A stretch of DNA of 64,000 nucleotides from contig NZ_VCDI01000008.1 of NCBI RefSeq assembly GCF_005844085.1, positions 107,698 through 171,697 of the forward strand, read 5' to 3'. Position numbers and translations under genes: made by a program. This document shows, one piece after another, positions 25,724 to 35,986 of the stretch; position 1 is the first letter of the stretch; every line of letters starts with the position of its first letter. A model generated the notes under the pieces. The model saw only the letters and a list, made by a program, of their open reading frames with translations. It did no database searches and had not been told where the DNA came from. This DNA comes from Lichenicoccus roseus. Lineage in GTDB: Bacteria; Pseudomonadota; Alphaproteobacteria; Acetobacterales; Acetobacteraceae.

Positions 25724-26086
25724 TGCCGCAGTCGATCCTCCTGTTTTTATGGGAAATCAGTCTGACTGACAACAAGTCGGCGATGGAGCGCGTGGAGCCA
25801 GCGCTCCACTAGGCTTCACGGAGCCACTCAGCTTGTCGCTGAAGGCCCGTAATATCGAGTTGACACCGCGGCCCATTTTGCGGGAGATCATCACGCGACC
25901 GAGAGGCAGAAATAAGTCCACATGACACACTCTGACGAAGTCGCTCATGCGTTGCCGCACGCTAAAGTGCCGGAACAGTTCGGTAAATCCATCCGGAGGG
26001 TCTTTAGCTGTGCACGCTTCGAGGCGCCTCTGCTTGGCAATGCATATTGCAGATAGACTTATTACGACCGGGCGGAACGCTCTCTG
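25724..26086. other. divergent control region before trbB
   Basis: No gene seen. The last 60 bases are A/T-richer and contain GCAAT-GCAT-ATTGC at 26038-26051, a dyad with 5-base arms and a candidate operator. The trb promoter must lie here. No clear -35/-10 pair can be named with confidence. Confidence 0.45.
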
Positions 26087-27063
<977 letters not shown>

Positions 27064-27067
<4 letters not shown>

Positions 27068-27417
27068 CGGTAAACACCATGTCGCAGCCTCGGCCGAGCT
27101 ACCGCACGACGTTCCTGCCCCTGGCCGTCTCGGCTGCCACAACCCTGGCTCCCTTGACCGCCCGGGCGGCCACCGCGGCGGGCGGCGGCGGCATGCCGTA
27201 CAGCGCAGGCCTGAACACCTTCGCGACCTCCGTGCAGGGTGAAGTTGCCTTCATCATCATCCTGATCGCCATCGTCGCGGGCGTCGGCGCCTTCATCTTC
27301 ATGGGCGGCCTCGAGGTACTGCTGACCACGATCGGCAAGACGATCATCGGGATCGGCATCGTCGGCGCGGTCGTCGCCTTCGCCACCCTGGCCGGCGTGA
27401 CAGGAGCGATCGTGTGA
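27064..27417 (+). CDS. trbC: TrbC, VirB2-type pilin precursor
   Basis: A 117-residue small pilin. The N-terminal leader ends near LTARAATAAGGGG and the mature part has two hydrophobic helices (VAFIIILIAIVAGVGAFIFM and IIGIGIVGAVVAFATLAG). In the RP4/Ti systems the product is trimmed and circularised into the conjugative pilus. ATG 27064 is coupled to trbB; the stop overlaps trbD (TGATG). Confidence 0.88.
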
Positions 27418-27719
27418 TGGCAGCACGCCGCCTGAAGATCGCGTCTGCCCTGACCCGCCCGCAGCTCTTTGCGGGCGGTGAGTTCACCCCGGTCGCCCTG
27501 ACCGGGGGCACCGGCATCCTGTTCCTGGCCTGCGCCTGGAACTTCTGGTCGCTGGTCAGCCTGCTGCTGGGCCTGTTCTTCCTCGGCCCTGGCATCTACG
27601 TGCTGCGGCGCATTGCCCAGCGTGACCCGCAGATGTTCGCGGTGTTTATCCGCCAGTACAAATACGGCTCGTTCCGGCGCGCCTACTCCACGCCCTTCTG
27701 CCGTGAGCGGATCCGTTGA
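27417..27719 (+). CDS. trbD: TrbD, VirB3-type inner membrane protein
   Basis: 100 residues with a hydrophobic hairpin (GGTGILFLACAWNFWSLVSL, then LLGLFFLGPGIYVLRRIAQRD) and a conserved-looking tail QYKYGSFRRAYSTPFC. It matches the VirB3/TrbD group that anchors the TrbE ATPase and the pilin. A GTG at 27414 is an alternative start. The stop overlaps the TTG start of trbG. Confidence 0.85.
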   Translation: MAARRLKIASALTRPQLFAGGEFTPVALTGGTGILFLACAWNFWSLVSLLLGLFFLGPGIYVLRRIAQRDPQMFAVFIRQYKYGSFRRAYSTPFCRERIR

Positions 27720-28786
27720 GGGCATCCCGTCTTCTCGCGTTGATCGGCGGAACGATGCTGTCGACGGCTGCGCAGGCACAGCAAGCCGCCCCCTTTGTTC
27801 CGGCGCTGATCCCCTCGCACCCGTCGCAAGCAACTCTCGACCCGCCGACCGAGCGGCCGCTGCTTGGTAATCACGCCACTCCTCCATCCTATCCCGGCGA
27901 GACACCGGCAGACGTCAAGGACGCCAACAGCGTGCCGCGGACGTTGCCGCCGCCGATCGCCACCCTCTCGCCCAATCGGCCGCTCACACGCAAACAGGCA
28001 GTACAGCTGTCGATGGTGCGTCACTGGCGCAAGCACTTCGTGCGACCAACTATGGGCGCCGACGGCTGGATGCATCTGATCTACGGCGACGGCGAACCCT
28101 CGATCGTCTGCGCGCCCCTGCATATCTGTACCATCGCTCTGCAGCCGGGCGAAGTGGTCACCTCGCCGCCCGACGTAAGCGACCCGCGCTGGATCGTGCA
28201 TCCGCGCTACACGATCGACGGCAACCGGAAGGTCATCAACGTCATCCTCAAGCCGACTGACGCCGGCCTGGACGGCACCATCGTGATCGCCACCGACCGG
28301 CGCGTCTACTCGATCAACCTGGTGTCGCGCACCAACGAGTACATGCCGCTGGTCCGGTTCGACTATGCCGACGCCAATGGCGACGATGCGGACGGTGGAT
28401 CCGGAGAGTGGTCGAGCGCAGCCACGTCCGGACGCGCAGGATCGTCCGACCCCTGTGACGCTACGCCGATCGTGCCGCCTGCGTCGTACCGTATCAGCGG
28501 GGATGCGCAACCCTGGAAGCCGGTGCAGGTCTGGAGCGTAGCAACCCCGGTCGGCGAGAAGACCTGCGTCGAGTTCGCCTCCGACATTGGCAGCCGCTCG
28601 CTACCCGCGCTTGTTGCGCTCGGCCATGACGGCGACTGGTTCTCGAGCCTGACCCCGCAGATCGTCAACTTCCGCTACGTAAACCGGCGCTTCGAGATCG
28701 ACGAAGCGCTCGACCGCTTCGAGCTGATCTCCGGTGTCGGCAGCGACCAGGAGAAAGTCGTCGTCAGCCGGATCCGGCAGTCATGA
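27716..28786 (+). CDS. trbG: TrbG, VirB9-type outer-core protein
   Basis: A 356-residue periplasmic/outer-membrane component of the pore. A signal peptide (LLALIGGTMLSTAAQAQ) is followed by a Pro-rich linker, the VirB9 beta domain (GWMHLIYGDGEPSIVCAPLH) and the C-terminal domain (PQIVNFRYVNRRFEIDEALD). The TTG at 27716 is inside the trbD stop, so translation is coupled. Its position after trbD rather than after trbF departs from the RP4/Ti order. Confidence 0.88.
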   Translation: MRASRLLALIGGTMLSTAAQAQQAAPFVPALIPSHPSQATLDPPTERPLLGNHATPPSYPGETPADVKDANSVPRTLPPPIATLSPNRPLTRKQAVQLSMVRHWRKHFVRPTMGADGWMHLIYGDGEPSIVCAPLHICTIALQPGEVVTSPPDVSDPRWIVHPRYTIDGNRKVINVILKPTDAGLDGTIVIATDRRVYSINLVSRTNEYMPLVRFDYADANGDDADGGSGEWSSAATSGRAGSSDPCDATPIVPPASYRISGDAQPWKPVQVWSVATPVGEKTCVEFASDIGSRSLPALVALGHDGDWFSSLTPQIVNFRYVNRRFEIDEALDRFELISGVGSDQEKVVVSRIRQS

Positions 28787-29229
28787 GCCGCCTTACCCGC
28801 CATGTCGGCGCGGCACTCGCCATGTCGATTGTGCTGCTGGCCAGCTGCGCGGGCGAGTACGGCACCGACACCAGCTACGAGGCTGGCCTGCAGCCTGGCG
28901 ATGCCGACGCGCTGATGGCGCCGATCGAGCGCCTGGTGCGACAGACCGTCAAGCCGGGTAGCGGCGCCATCGCGGTTGCTACGCCACCAAGCGGTGCCAG
29001 CGCCATCAGCCCGCAGCTGCGCGCCGACCTGACCCAGGAGGGCTACCAGGTTGCGGCACCGGACGACGCAGCTAAACACCTGCTCGGCTACATGATCACG
29101 CCAGTCGCCGACCAGATGCTGCTGCGGGTCTTCCTGGATCAGCTGGACGGCGCGCAGCTCTATGCGCGCGACGCGTCCGGCCGGCTGCAGCCCTCCGGCC
29201 CGCTCGCCGTCAGGAGGAGTGACGGGTGA
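28783..29229 (+). CDS. trbH: TrbH, conjugal transfer lipoprotein
   Basis: 148 residues with a lipoprotein signal: MSRLTRHVGAALAMSIVLLA then SC, where the Cys would be lipidated. The rest is a small soluble domain. By placement after trbG and by the lipobox it corresponds to TrbH, likely stabilising the outer-membrane complex as VirB7 does elsewhere. ATGA overlaps at the trbG junction; its stop overlaps the trbE GTG. Confidence 0.78.
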   Translation: MSRLTRHVGAALAMSIVLLASCAGEYGTDTSYEAGLQPGDADALMAPIERLVRQTVKPGSGAIAVATPPSGASAISPQLRADLTQEGYQVAAPDDAAKHLLGYMITPVADQMLLRVFLDQLDGAQLYARDASGRLQPSGPLAVRRSDG

Positions 29230-31715
29230 GCCGATTCACCAACCTCGCCGAATACCGCAGCACCAAGGCCGGCGTTGCCGACTTCCTGCCGTATGCGATC
29301 ATCGCCACCGCGGCGGGTGACGGCCCGAGCCTGGTGCAGACGAAACGCGGCGGCTACCTGGTCGGATACTTCTTCACGCCGCCGGACAGCGCCAGCAGCA
29401 CCGACCAGCAGGTCGAGGATCTGAGCCGCCGCGTCAACGTGGCACTGACGCCGCTCGGCAGCGGCTGGTCGAGCTGGACCGATGTCATCAGCTTTGCGTC
29501 CAACAGCTATCCGCCTCCACACGCGTCGGCCTTCCCCGACCCGATCTCTCGCATGGTCGATGAGGAACGCCGCCAGGCATTCCAATCGGAAGGTGCCCAC
29601 TTCGAGAACGAGCGGGTGTTCCTGCTCTGCTACGAGCCGCCGCCGCAGCAGGTCACCCGGCTGGAGAAGATGCTCTACACCGATCCCGGCACTGATCAGC
29701 CTGGCCTGATGGCGCATATCGAGGAGGGCTTCCAGCGCAGCCTGGAGCGGTTCGAGGATAGCTGCGGCCGACATATTGGACTGCGCCGGATGGAATCCTT
29801 CACCGTGGTCGACCCGCAAGGGCGCCCGCACGTTCAGGATGAGCTGGTCAACTACCTGCATTACTGCGTGACCGGGAAGCGGCACGGCATCCAGATCCCG
29901 GATGCGGGCGCCTTTCTCGACGTGCTGATCGGCGGCCAGGATATCTGGCCGGGCGAGATGCCGATCCTCGGCGAGGACTATCTCACCTGTGTGGTGATCG
30001 ACGGCTTTCCGGCGGAAAGCTTTCCCAACATCCTGCAGCGGCTCAACACGCTGGCGATGCCCTACCGCTACACGCAGCGGGCGATCTACCAGGACACCCA
30101 CCACGCGACCAGGACGATCAGGTTCTACCGCGATCGCTGGAGCCAGCGGGTCAAGCCGATCGTGCAGACCGTGCTGCAGGTGAAAGGTGGCACCGAGAAC
30201 GAGTTCGCCCGCTCGATGAAGACCGAGGCCGAGGCGGCGATGTCGCTCGCCGAGAGCGGCGCCGTGCGATACTGCAACTACTCCGCCATCGTCGTGCTGC
30301 GGCACCGCGACGCGAACCGGCTATCGGACATGGCGCGGCTGGTCGCGCAGCAGATCAACGAAGCCGGTTTTGCCGCGCGCATCGAGACCACGAACAACGT
30401 GGAGGCCTGGCGCGGCTCGCTGCCCGGCGAAATCCACGCGCATGTGCGACGGCCACTGATCCATAGCGCCAACCTCGCCGATCTGCTGCCGCTGTCCGGC
30501 GTCTGGACCGGGGCACCGCATGCCCCGCATCCGCGCTGGCCGGCCGGCTCACCGGCGCTGCTGCATGCCCGCACCATCGGGGCGATCCCGTTCCGCGCCA
30601 ATCTGCATGTCGGCGATGTCGGCCATACGACGATCTATGGCCCGACCGGCTCGGGCAAGACCGCGCTGCTGAACACCATCTGCCTGCAGGCGCTGCGCTA
30701 CCGGGGGATGCGCATCACCGCGTTTGACTACAAGCATGGCGCGTATGCCACCGTGCAGGCCTGTGGCGGTCGGCACTACGAGTTCGGTGGCAACCAGGTG
30801 CCGCAGCTCTGCCCGCTGGGTCATCTCGAGACCGAGGGCGATCAGAGCTGGGCGGCGGAGTGGATTGCCATCTGCTTCGAGCTGCAGACCGGACGGGCGC
30901 CGAGCCCAGGGCAGCGCACCGAGATCCATCATGCCCTACAGCGCTTCCGGCAGCCGGGGGCCAGGGCGCACCGCTCGATGACCCACTTCCTGATCGCCGT
31001 GCAAGACGAGGAGATGCGCAAGGCGCTGACCTACTACACCATCAAGGGCTCGGCCGGCACGCTGCTCGACGGCGAGACCGAGATCCTCGATGATGCCACC
31101 TGTTTCACCGTCTACGAGACGCTGGACCTGATGGCGATGGGCGAGAAGACCTCGCTGCCGGTGCTGCTCGCTCTGTTCCGCCGCTTCGAGCGGTCGCTGT
31201 CTGGCGAGCCGACGCTGCTGATCCTGGACGAGGCGTGGGTAGCGCTCGGCAACCCGGTCTGGCGCGAGAAGCTGCGCGCCTGGCTGCGGCTGCTGCGCTC
31301 GAAGAACTGCGCGGTGGTGATGGCGACCCAGAGCCTGTCGGATGCGGTCAACTCCAAGCTGCTCGACGTGCTGGTGGAGTCCTGCCCGACCAAGATCTAC
31401 CTGCCGAACGACCAGGCCCTGATCCGCGGCACGCCGGAGCATCCGGGGCCGAACGATTTCTACCGGATCATGGGGCTGAACGATAACCAGATCGAGATCA
31501 TCCGCACGGCCGAGCGCAAGCGGGAATACTACTGGACCTCGCCGCTCGGCTGCCGGCTGATCGACCTCGGTCTCGGCCCGATGCAACTCGCCATCGCCGG
31601 CGCGACCGACGAAGCCGACGTCAAGACGGTCAGGGCGATGGTGGCCGAGCACGGTCGCGAATGGATCTATCGCTGGCTCGACCGCAAGGGGGTGGATTAT
31701 GCGCCGCTCCAGTAG
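29226..31715 (+). CDS. trbE: TrbE, VirB4-type ATPase
   Basis: An 829-residue CagE/TrbE/VirB4 ATPase, the largest energiser of the secretion channel. Walker A is GPTGSGKTALL around residue 473 and Walker B is LLILDEAWVAL near 665. The N-terminal 400 residues form the usual VirB4 N-domain. GTG 29226 is coupled to trbH. The 3' end overlaps trbJ by 17 bases. Confidence 0.94.
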   Translation: MSRFTNLAEYRSTKAGVADFLPYAIIATAAGDGPSLVQTKRGGYLVGYFFTPPDSASSTDQQVEDLSRRVNVALTPLGSGWSSWTDVISFASNSYPPPHASAFPDPISRMVDEERRQAFQSEGAHFENERVFLLCYEPPPQQVTRLEKMLYTDPGTDQPGLMAHIEEGFQRSLERFEDSCGRHIGLRRMESFTVVDPQGRPHVQDELVNYLHYCVTGKRHGIQIPDAGAFLDVLIGGQDIWPGEMPILGEDYLTCVVIDGFPAESFPNILQRLNTLAMPYRYTQRAIYQDTHHATRTIRFYRDRWSQRVKPIVQTVLQVKGGTENEFARSMKTEAEAAMSLAESGAVRYCNYSAIVVLRHRDANRLSDMARLVAQQINEAGFAARIETTNNVEAWRGSLPGEIHAHVRRPLIHSANLADLLPLSGVWTGAPHAPHPRWPAGSPALLHARTIGAIPFRANLHVGDVGHTTIYGPTGSGKTALLNTICLQALRYRGMRITAFDYKHGAYATVQACGGRHYEFGGNQVPQLCPLGHLETEGDQSWAAEWIAICFELQTGRAPSPGQRTEIHHALQRFRQPGARAHRSMTHFLIAVQDEEMRKALTYYTIKGSAGTLLDGETEILDDATCFTVYETLDLMAMGEKTSLPVLLALFRRFERSLSGEPTLLILDEAWVALGNPVWREKLRAWLRLLRSKNCAVVMATQSLSDAVNSKLLDVLVESCPTKIYLPNDQALIRGTPEHPGPNDFYRIMGLNDNQIEIIRTAERKREYYWTSPLGCRLIDLGLGPMQLAIAGATDEADVKTVRAMVAEHGREWIYRWLDRKGVDYAPLQ

Positions 31716-32445
31716 GGTCGTCCTCGCAGCCCTGTGCATAGGGAGCCTGGTTCCAACGGTTCTGTCCGTAACCGCGCACGCGCAGCTGGCAGTCATCTGC
31801 CCGACCTGCTCCAACGTGATCACCCAGACTGTGCAGTTGGCGAAGGAGGCTGGCTCTCTGGCACAGCAGATCGCGGCGTATCAGCTGCAGATCCAGCAAT
31901 ACTCGAACATGCTGCAGAACACAGCGACACTGCCAACGATGGCCTGGAACAACGCGGTCGGAGATATCGTGCGCATCCAGTCCCTGATGAACTCAGGGAT
32001 GCTGCTGGCTGGGAACGCGCAAAGCTTCACGACGACGCTGAGCAACGTGCAGGGTTTTGCCAACCAGCTGCAGACGCTCAACCAGATGACTACGCAGTAC
32101 CAGCAGTGGGGCACGGTGACGTCGAACGACATCACCCACCTGCAAACCTCGATCGGCATGCAGGAAAGCGAGCGTGCTGGCGACGCTGCGACCTTGGCGG
32201 TGCTGCAGCGGCATTCGCAGAGCGCCACCGGACAGATGCAGGCTCTGCAGGCTGGCAACGAGATGGCGGCCCTCGGCGTCAGTCAGATGCAGAAGCTGCA
32301 GACGATGCTGGCGCAGGAGACGCAACTCGTCGTCGATCAGAACGCGATCGCCGATCAGCGGCAGGCTGCGGCGGACTCCGCACTGGAGGAGTTTCTGCAG
32401 AGCCCACTTCCGTCTACCGCCGGTAATGGACACGGATACCAATGA
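31699..32445 (+). CDS. trbJ: TrbJ, VirB5-type minor pilus protein
   Basis: A 248-residue secreted protein with a signal peptide (ALCIGSLVPTVLSVTAHAQ) followed by CPTCSNVITQTVQLAKEAGS and long helical, Gln-rich coiled coil. This fits TrbJ, a minor component at the pilus tip. The last seven residues GNGHGYQ are identical to those of the next gene's product, though every codon differs. The gene overlaps both neighbours. Confidence 0.87.
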   Translation: MRRSSRVVLAALCIGSLVPTVLSVTAHAQLAVICPTCSNVITQTVQLAKEAGSLAQQIAAYQLQIQQYSNMLQNTATLPTMAWNNAVGDIVRIQSLMNSGMLLAGNAQSFTTTLSNVQGFANQLQTLNQMTTQYQQWGTVTSNDITHLQTSIGMQESERAGDAATLAVLQRHSQSATGQMQALQAGNEMAALGVSQMQKLQTMLAQETQLVVDQNAIADQRQAAADSALEEFLQSPLPSTAGNGHGYQ

Positions 32446-32624
32446 GCAAGGCTGTGATCGCAACACTTGTGGCAGTCCTTGTCGGGGTCTGCAGCGCCGC
32501 AACCTACTGGGGCAACGCACGTCTTGCGGTGGCTCCCCGTGCGCCCGCACGTGTCGACGCTGCCCTGCAGGGGTTTTTGGCCGCGAAGCCGCCACTGACC
32601 GGGAACGGCCATGGCTATCAGTAA
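32442..32624 (+). CDS. trbK: TrbK-like small membrane/secreted protein
   Basis: A 60-residue protein with an N-terminal hydrophobic segment (VIATLVAVLVGVCSAATYW). Position between trbJ and trbL matches trbK, which in related plasmids takes part in entry exclusion. The Cys does not form a strict lipobox. It ends FLAAKPPLTGNGHGYQ, sharing its final heptapeptide with TrbJ. Similarity to known TrbK is weak, so the call is mainly by context. Confidence 0.65.
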   Translation: MSKAVIATLVAVLVGVCSAATYWGNARLAVAPRAPARVDAALQGFLAAKPPLTGNGHGYQ

Positions 32625-33954
32625 ATCATCGGATGAGAAGGTGGAGCGACCAATTGCGCGGAGCCCTTGGCCTAGACCCGTAGCGATCGCGGCCGTCCTT
32701 TCCCTGCTGGTCGAGGGACAGGCCCATGCAGCCGGCGTCGCCTACGATCTCGGTCCGGTCGAAGCCGTCACCGACATCTTCCTGCGCAGTGGCGCCAACT
32801 GGGAGAACGCCCTGAAGACCGTTGCGCTGACGCTCTTTCAGAGCCTGGTCGTCATCGAGATCGTCTGGACCGTCGGACTGACCCTGATCGCAGGGGCAGA
32901 CCTGCTCGGTCTGCTGGCTGTCCTCTTGCGACAGCTCATCGTCATCGGGTTTTTCTACTGGCTGCTACTAGGAGGCGCCACCTATCCGCTGGCGATCATC
33001 AACTCCTTCGGGCAGGCGGCGGGGATGGCGAATGCTGCATCCGGCGGAAACGTCATTTCTCGTCCCGAGGATATCGTTGCGGCCGGGATCTCGCTCGCGG
33101 CGGCAGTGTGGAACGGCTTCACCTTCCAGCATCCCGGCCTGGATTTCCTGCTGGCGATCGCCGGGATGGTGATCCTTTGCGTGATGGTCGGCGCCGCAGC
33201 CACTCTGGTGGAGGTCCTGGTCGAGGCTACGCTGGTTGCCTATGCCGGCCTGCTGCTGCTCGGCTTTGGTGCGACCGCCTTCACCCGGGACTACGCGATC
33301 AACTACCTGCGCTGGGCGGTGTCGATCGGCCTCAAGAAGATGTTCGTCCTGCTGATCCTCGGGCTGGGGATCGGCGTCGTCCAGCAGCTGTCGGCCTATG
33401 TCGGGCATCAGGCGAGCGTGATCCCAGCTGGCGAGATCGGTGTGCTGGTGGCGGTGCCCCTGCTGTTCTGGAGGCTGGCCGACAAGCTGCCATACAAGGC
33501 GCAGGAGCTGGTCGCCGGCACGAGCTCCTACCATCCGTTGAACTTCGGCAGCGGCCTCCGCCAGAGCGCCTTGATGGCCGCGGCCGCAACCACGGGCGCC
33601 GTCGGCGCAGCCACGGCGGCGGGAGCCGCTTTCAGTCTGGCGCAGCAGCAACTGGGCGGTAACGGGAGTGCTGGCCAAGCTGGTGGCGGGACCGACGGCG
33701 GGGGTGGTCCTGGCGGTGGTGGTGGTGGTGGTGGCGACGGGGGCACCGGGGGTGGAACTGGCTCCAACAGTGGCCCTGGCTTTGGCGCAACCGCCAGGCA
33801 GGCCGCCCGCAACCTCAGTGGTGCGATGCGCAACGACGTGGGCATGCGCATGACCGGCGATCACACCGCACGCCTGCTGAACTCCGGATGGCGCATGGCC
33901 AAGGGCATGAGCAACGAGGGCGGAAAGCTCAAGGGCGACGAGAAATCATCCTGA
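32611..33954 (+). CDS. trbL: TrbL, VirB6-type polytopic channel protein
   Basis: A 447-residue inner-membrane protein with about six hydrophobic segments between residues 45 and 290. After residue 340 the sequence becomes an extreme Gly-rich linker (about 350-395, with a run of eight Gly), then a short basic tail (RQAARNLSGAMRNDVGMRMT). The membrane part fits TrbL/VirB6, which lines the translocation path. The ATG overlaps trbK by 14 bases; the stop overlaps trbF (TGATG). Confidence 0.88.
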   Translation: MAISKSSDEKVERPIARSPWPRPVAIAAVLSLLVEGQAHAAGVAYDLGPVEAVTDIFLRSGANWENALKTVALTLFQSLVVIEIVWTVGLTLIAGADLLGLLAVLLRQLIVIGFFYWLLLGGATYPLAIINSFGQAAGMANAASGGNVISRPEDIVAAGISLAAAVWNGFTFQHPGLDFLLAIAGMVILCVMVGAAATLVEVLVEATLVAYAGLLLLGFGATAFTRDYAINYLRWAVSIGLKKMFVLLILGLGIGVVQQLSAYVGHQASVIPAGEIGVLVAVPLLFWRLADKLPYKAQELVAGTSSYHPLNFGSGLRQSALMAAAATTGAVGAATAAGAAFSLAQQQLGGNGSAGQAGGGTDGGGGPGGGGGGGGDGGTGGGTGSNSGPGFGATARQAARNLSGAMRNDVGMRMTGDHTARLLNSGWRMAKGMSNEGGKLKGDEKSS

Positions 33955-34670
33955 TGAACGACCTGTCTTCGCTCCCTAAGCTGCCACCTGGAAACGTTCC
34001 TGCTCCACTTGTGCGCAATGGTCGCCAGGAGTGGGATGACCGCATCGGTGATGCGGCCTCACGCGTGCGCAAGGCGAACGCCTTCTCGTTCATGTGCCTC
34101 ACGCTCCTTGGCATCTCGCTGGTGGGCAATGTTTGGCAGGGCACCCAGTCGAAGATCGCCACCTTCGTGGTGGTCAAGGACAAGGTCGGCCAGATCGTGG
34201 CGGTCGAGCGTCCCGACAGGGAGAGCGCTCCGGACGATGCGGCGATCGGGCAGGACCTCGCCCGCTGGATCGAGAATGTCCGGACCGTCTACGCTGATAC
34301 CGACGCGCTCAAGCACGGCATCCTGGCGGCCTATGCGGTGGTTCGCGACGACAGCCAGGCGACCGAGGAGTTGAACCACTACTACCGCTCGAACGAGCCG
34401 TTCGGGCGCGCGAGCAACGAGACCGTCGCGGTCGCGAACGTGACTGCGCTGCCGGTGGACCAGACGGTGCTGACCAGCGCGTCGAACCACATGAAGACGT
34501 TTCGCGTGCAGTGGCAGGAGACCGTCACCGCTCGGGACGGCCGCATGCTCGGCGTGTCCTCGCTCTGGGCGCTGATCACCGTCGAGTGGCGCCCACCGCA
34601 GAATGAGGCCGAGGTGCGTCGCAGCGGCGATGGCGTGTGGATCACCTCCTTCAGCGTGTCGCAGCAATGA
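33954..34670 (+). CDS. trbF: TrbF, VirB8-type assembly protein
   Basis: A 238-residue bitopic protein: short cytoplasmic N-terminus, one membrane helix (FSFMCLTLLGISLVGNVWQG) and a periplasmic NTF2-like VirB8 domain ending VEWRPPQNEAEVRRSGDGVW. It organises assembly of the channel. ATG 33954 shares a base with the trbL stop, and the gene's own stop overlaps trbI as ATGA. Confidence 0.9.
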   Translation: MNDLSSLPKLPPGNVPAPLVRNGRQEWDDRIGDAASRVRKANAFSFMCLTLLGISLVGNVWQGTQSKIATFVVVKDKVGQIVAVERPDRESAPDDAAIGQDLARWIENVRTVYADTDALKHGILAAYAVVRDDSQATEELNHYYRSNEPFGRASNETVAVANVTALPVDQTVLTSASNHMKTFRVQWQETVTARDGRMLGVSSLWALITVEWRPPQNEAEVRRSGDGVWITSFSVSQQ

Positions 34671-35986
34671 GCGATGCCAGCGATAGGACTGTGGACCTCC
34701 CGCCTGGGGTGCTCTTGCCGCGAAGGCGGATCAAGCGGTTCAACCGTCTTCCGGCGGCGGCGGCCGGCGGTCTGCTGATCATCGTCGTGTGCGGGCTCTG
34801 CTACATCTTCGTGCTGACCCAGGGGTCGATGCGGCAGAAGGCGCAGCGTGAGGTTCAGGAAGGCCACACGGCCGACCTCGCCGACATCCTCGCCAAGGCG
34901 CCGGCTGGCGCGGTCATTCCTCCCGTCAGTGGTCAGGCCGCTCCGGCAGGCGATGTCGGCGTCACACCGCTGGCGCCACCGCCGCTGCAGAGACTGCCGG
35001 AACCCGGCATGACCCACACCGAGATCGAGGGGCGCAGGCAGCTCTGGACCAGCTACTACCAAGCGTTGAACAGCGCCCGGCAGCGGCAGCTGGACGCCAG
35101 CTACGAGGCCCTGGCGGCCGACACCGGCAGCGGTAGCGCGACACGGGCAGCGTCCGCGCCCCAGGGCACACAGCAGAGCCTCGGCGGTGATCCGCTGCCG
35201 CAGGATCGTGACGGCAGCTTTGACGCGTTGGGCAACAGCCTTCCGTCTCTGGCGGCCAGGCAAGCGACTGGCGGCAGTGCCAGGCAAACCGGCTTCTTCG
35301 ACCAGACCGGAGCGACACCGGCCTCCGACTACCTGCGCGCCACCATGACCGAACCGCTCTCACCCTACGAGATCAAGGCGGTCGACATCATCGAGGCACG
35401 GATGGTCAGCGGCCTGACCAGCGACAGCCACGGTGTCGTCCGCGCCCTGGTGTCGAAGAACGTCTACGACCACGCAACCGGGCTGCACATCCTCATCCCG
35501 CAGGGGTCTCAGCTCGAGGGGGTCTACAATACCGGCGTGAGCTACGGCCAGAAGCGGGTCGAGGTGGCCTGGCAGCGGGTGATCTATCCCGCGCCCTGCG
35601 ACCAGAGCCTTGATCTCGGGCAGATGCCAGGATCCGACCAGAGCGGCTACTCCGGCTTCCACGACATCACCGACAACCACACCCAGCAGATCTTCCTGAA
35701 CGCGCTGCTGCTGTCGGCCTTTGCCGCGGCCTCCCAGGTCTCCCAGGGCAGCAACTACTCGGCCTTCGGTGGCTACAACTCGGGCCAGGTCGCAGCCGGC
35801 GCGGTGGGCCAGCAGCTCTCCACGCTGGGTGAGGAGTTCGCCCGCCGCGGGCTCGATGTCCCGCCGACGGAGAAGGTCCGCAACGGTTACCCGTTCACCA
35901 TCATGGTGACGCGGGACATCGCCTTCACGCAGCCCTGGACTGCCGGCGCCTGCGGCAGGCAGGAGGTCTCCGTTGCCCAGCGCTAG
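34667..35986 (+). CDS. trbI: TrbI, VirB10-type channel protein
   Basis: A 439-residue protein spanning both membranes. One N-terminal membrane helix (AGGLLIIVVCGLCYIFVLTQ) is followed by a Pro/Gln-rich periplasmic linker and the conserved C-terminal barrel-like domain with HILIPQGSQLEGVYNTGVSY and NGYPFTIMVTRDIAF. It senses energy from the ATPases and gates the outer pore. Start 34667 is coupled to trbF. Confidence 0.92.
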   Translation: MSDASDRTVDLPPGVLLPRRRIKRFNRLPAAAAGGLLIIVVCGLCYIFVLTQGSMRQKAQREVQEGHTADLADILAKAPAGAVIPPVSGQAAPAGDVGVTPLAPPPLQRLPEPGMTHTEIEGRRQLWTSYYQALNSARQRQLDASYEALAADTGSGSATRAASAPQGTQQSLGGDPLPQDRDGSFDALGNSLPSLAARQATGGSARQTGFFDQTGATPASDYLRATMTEPLSPYEIKAVDIIEARMVSGLTSDSHGVVRALVSKNVYDHATGLHILIPQGSQLEGVYNTGVSYGQKRVEVAWQRVIYPAPCDQSLDLGQMPGSDQSGYSGFHDITDNHTQQIFLNALLLSAFAAASQVSQGSNYSAFGGYNSGQVAAGAVGQQLSTLGEEFARRGLDVPPTEKVRNGYPFTIMVTRDIAFTQPWTAGACGRQEVSVAQR

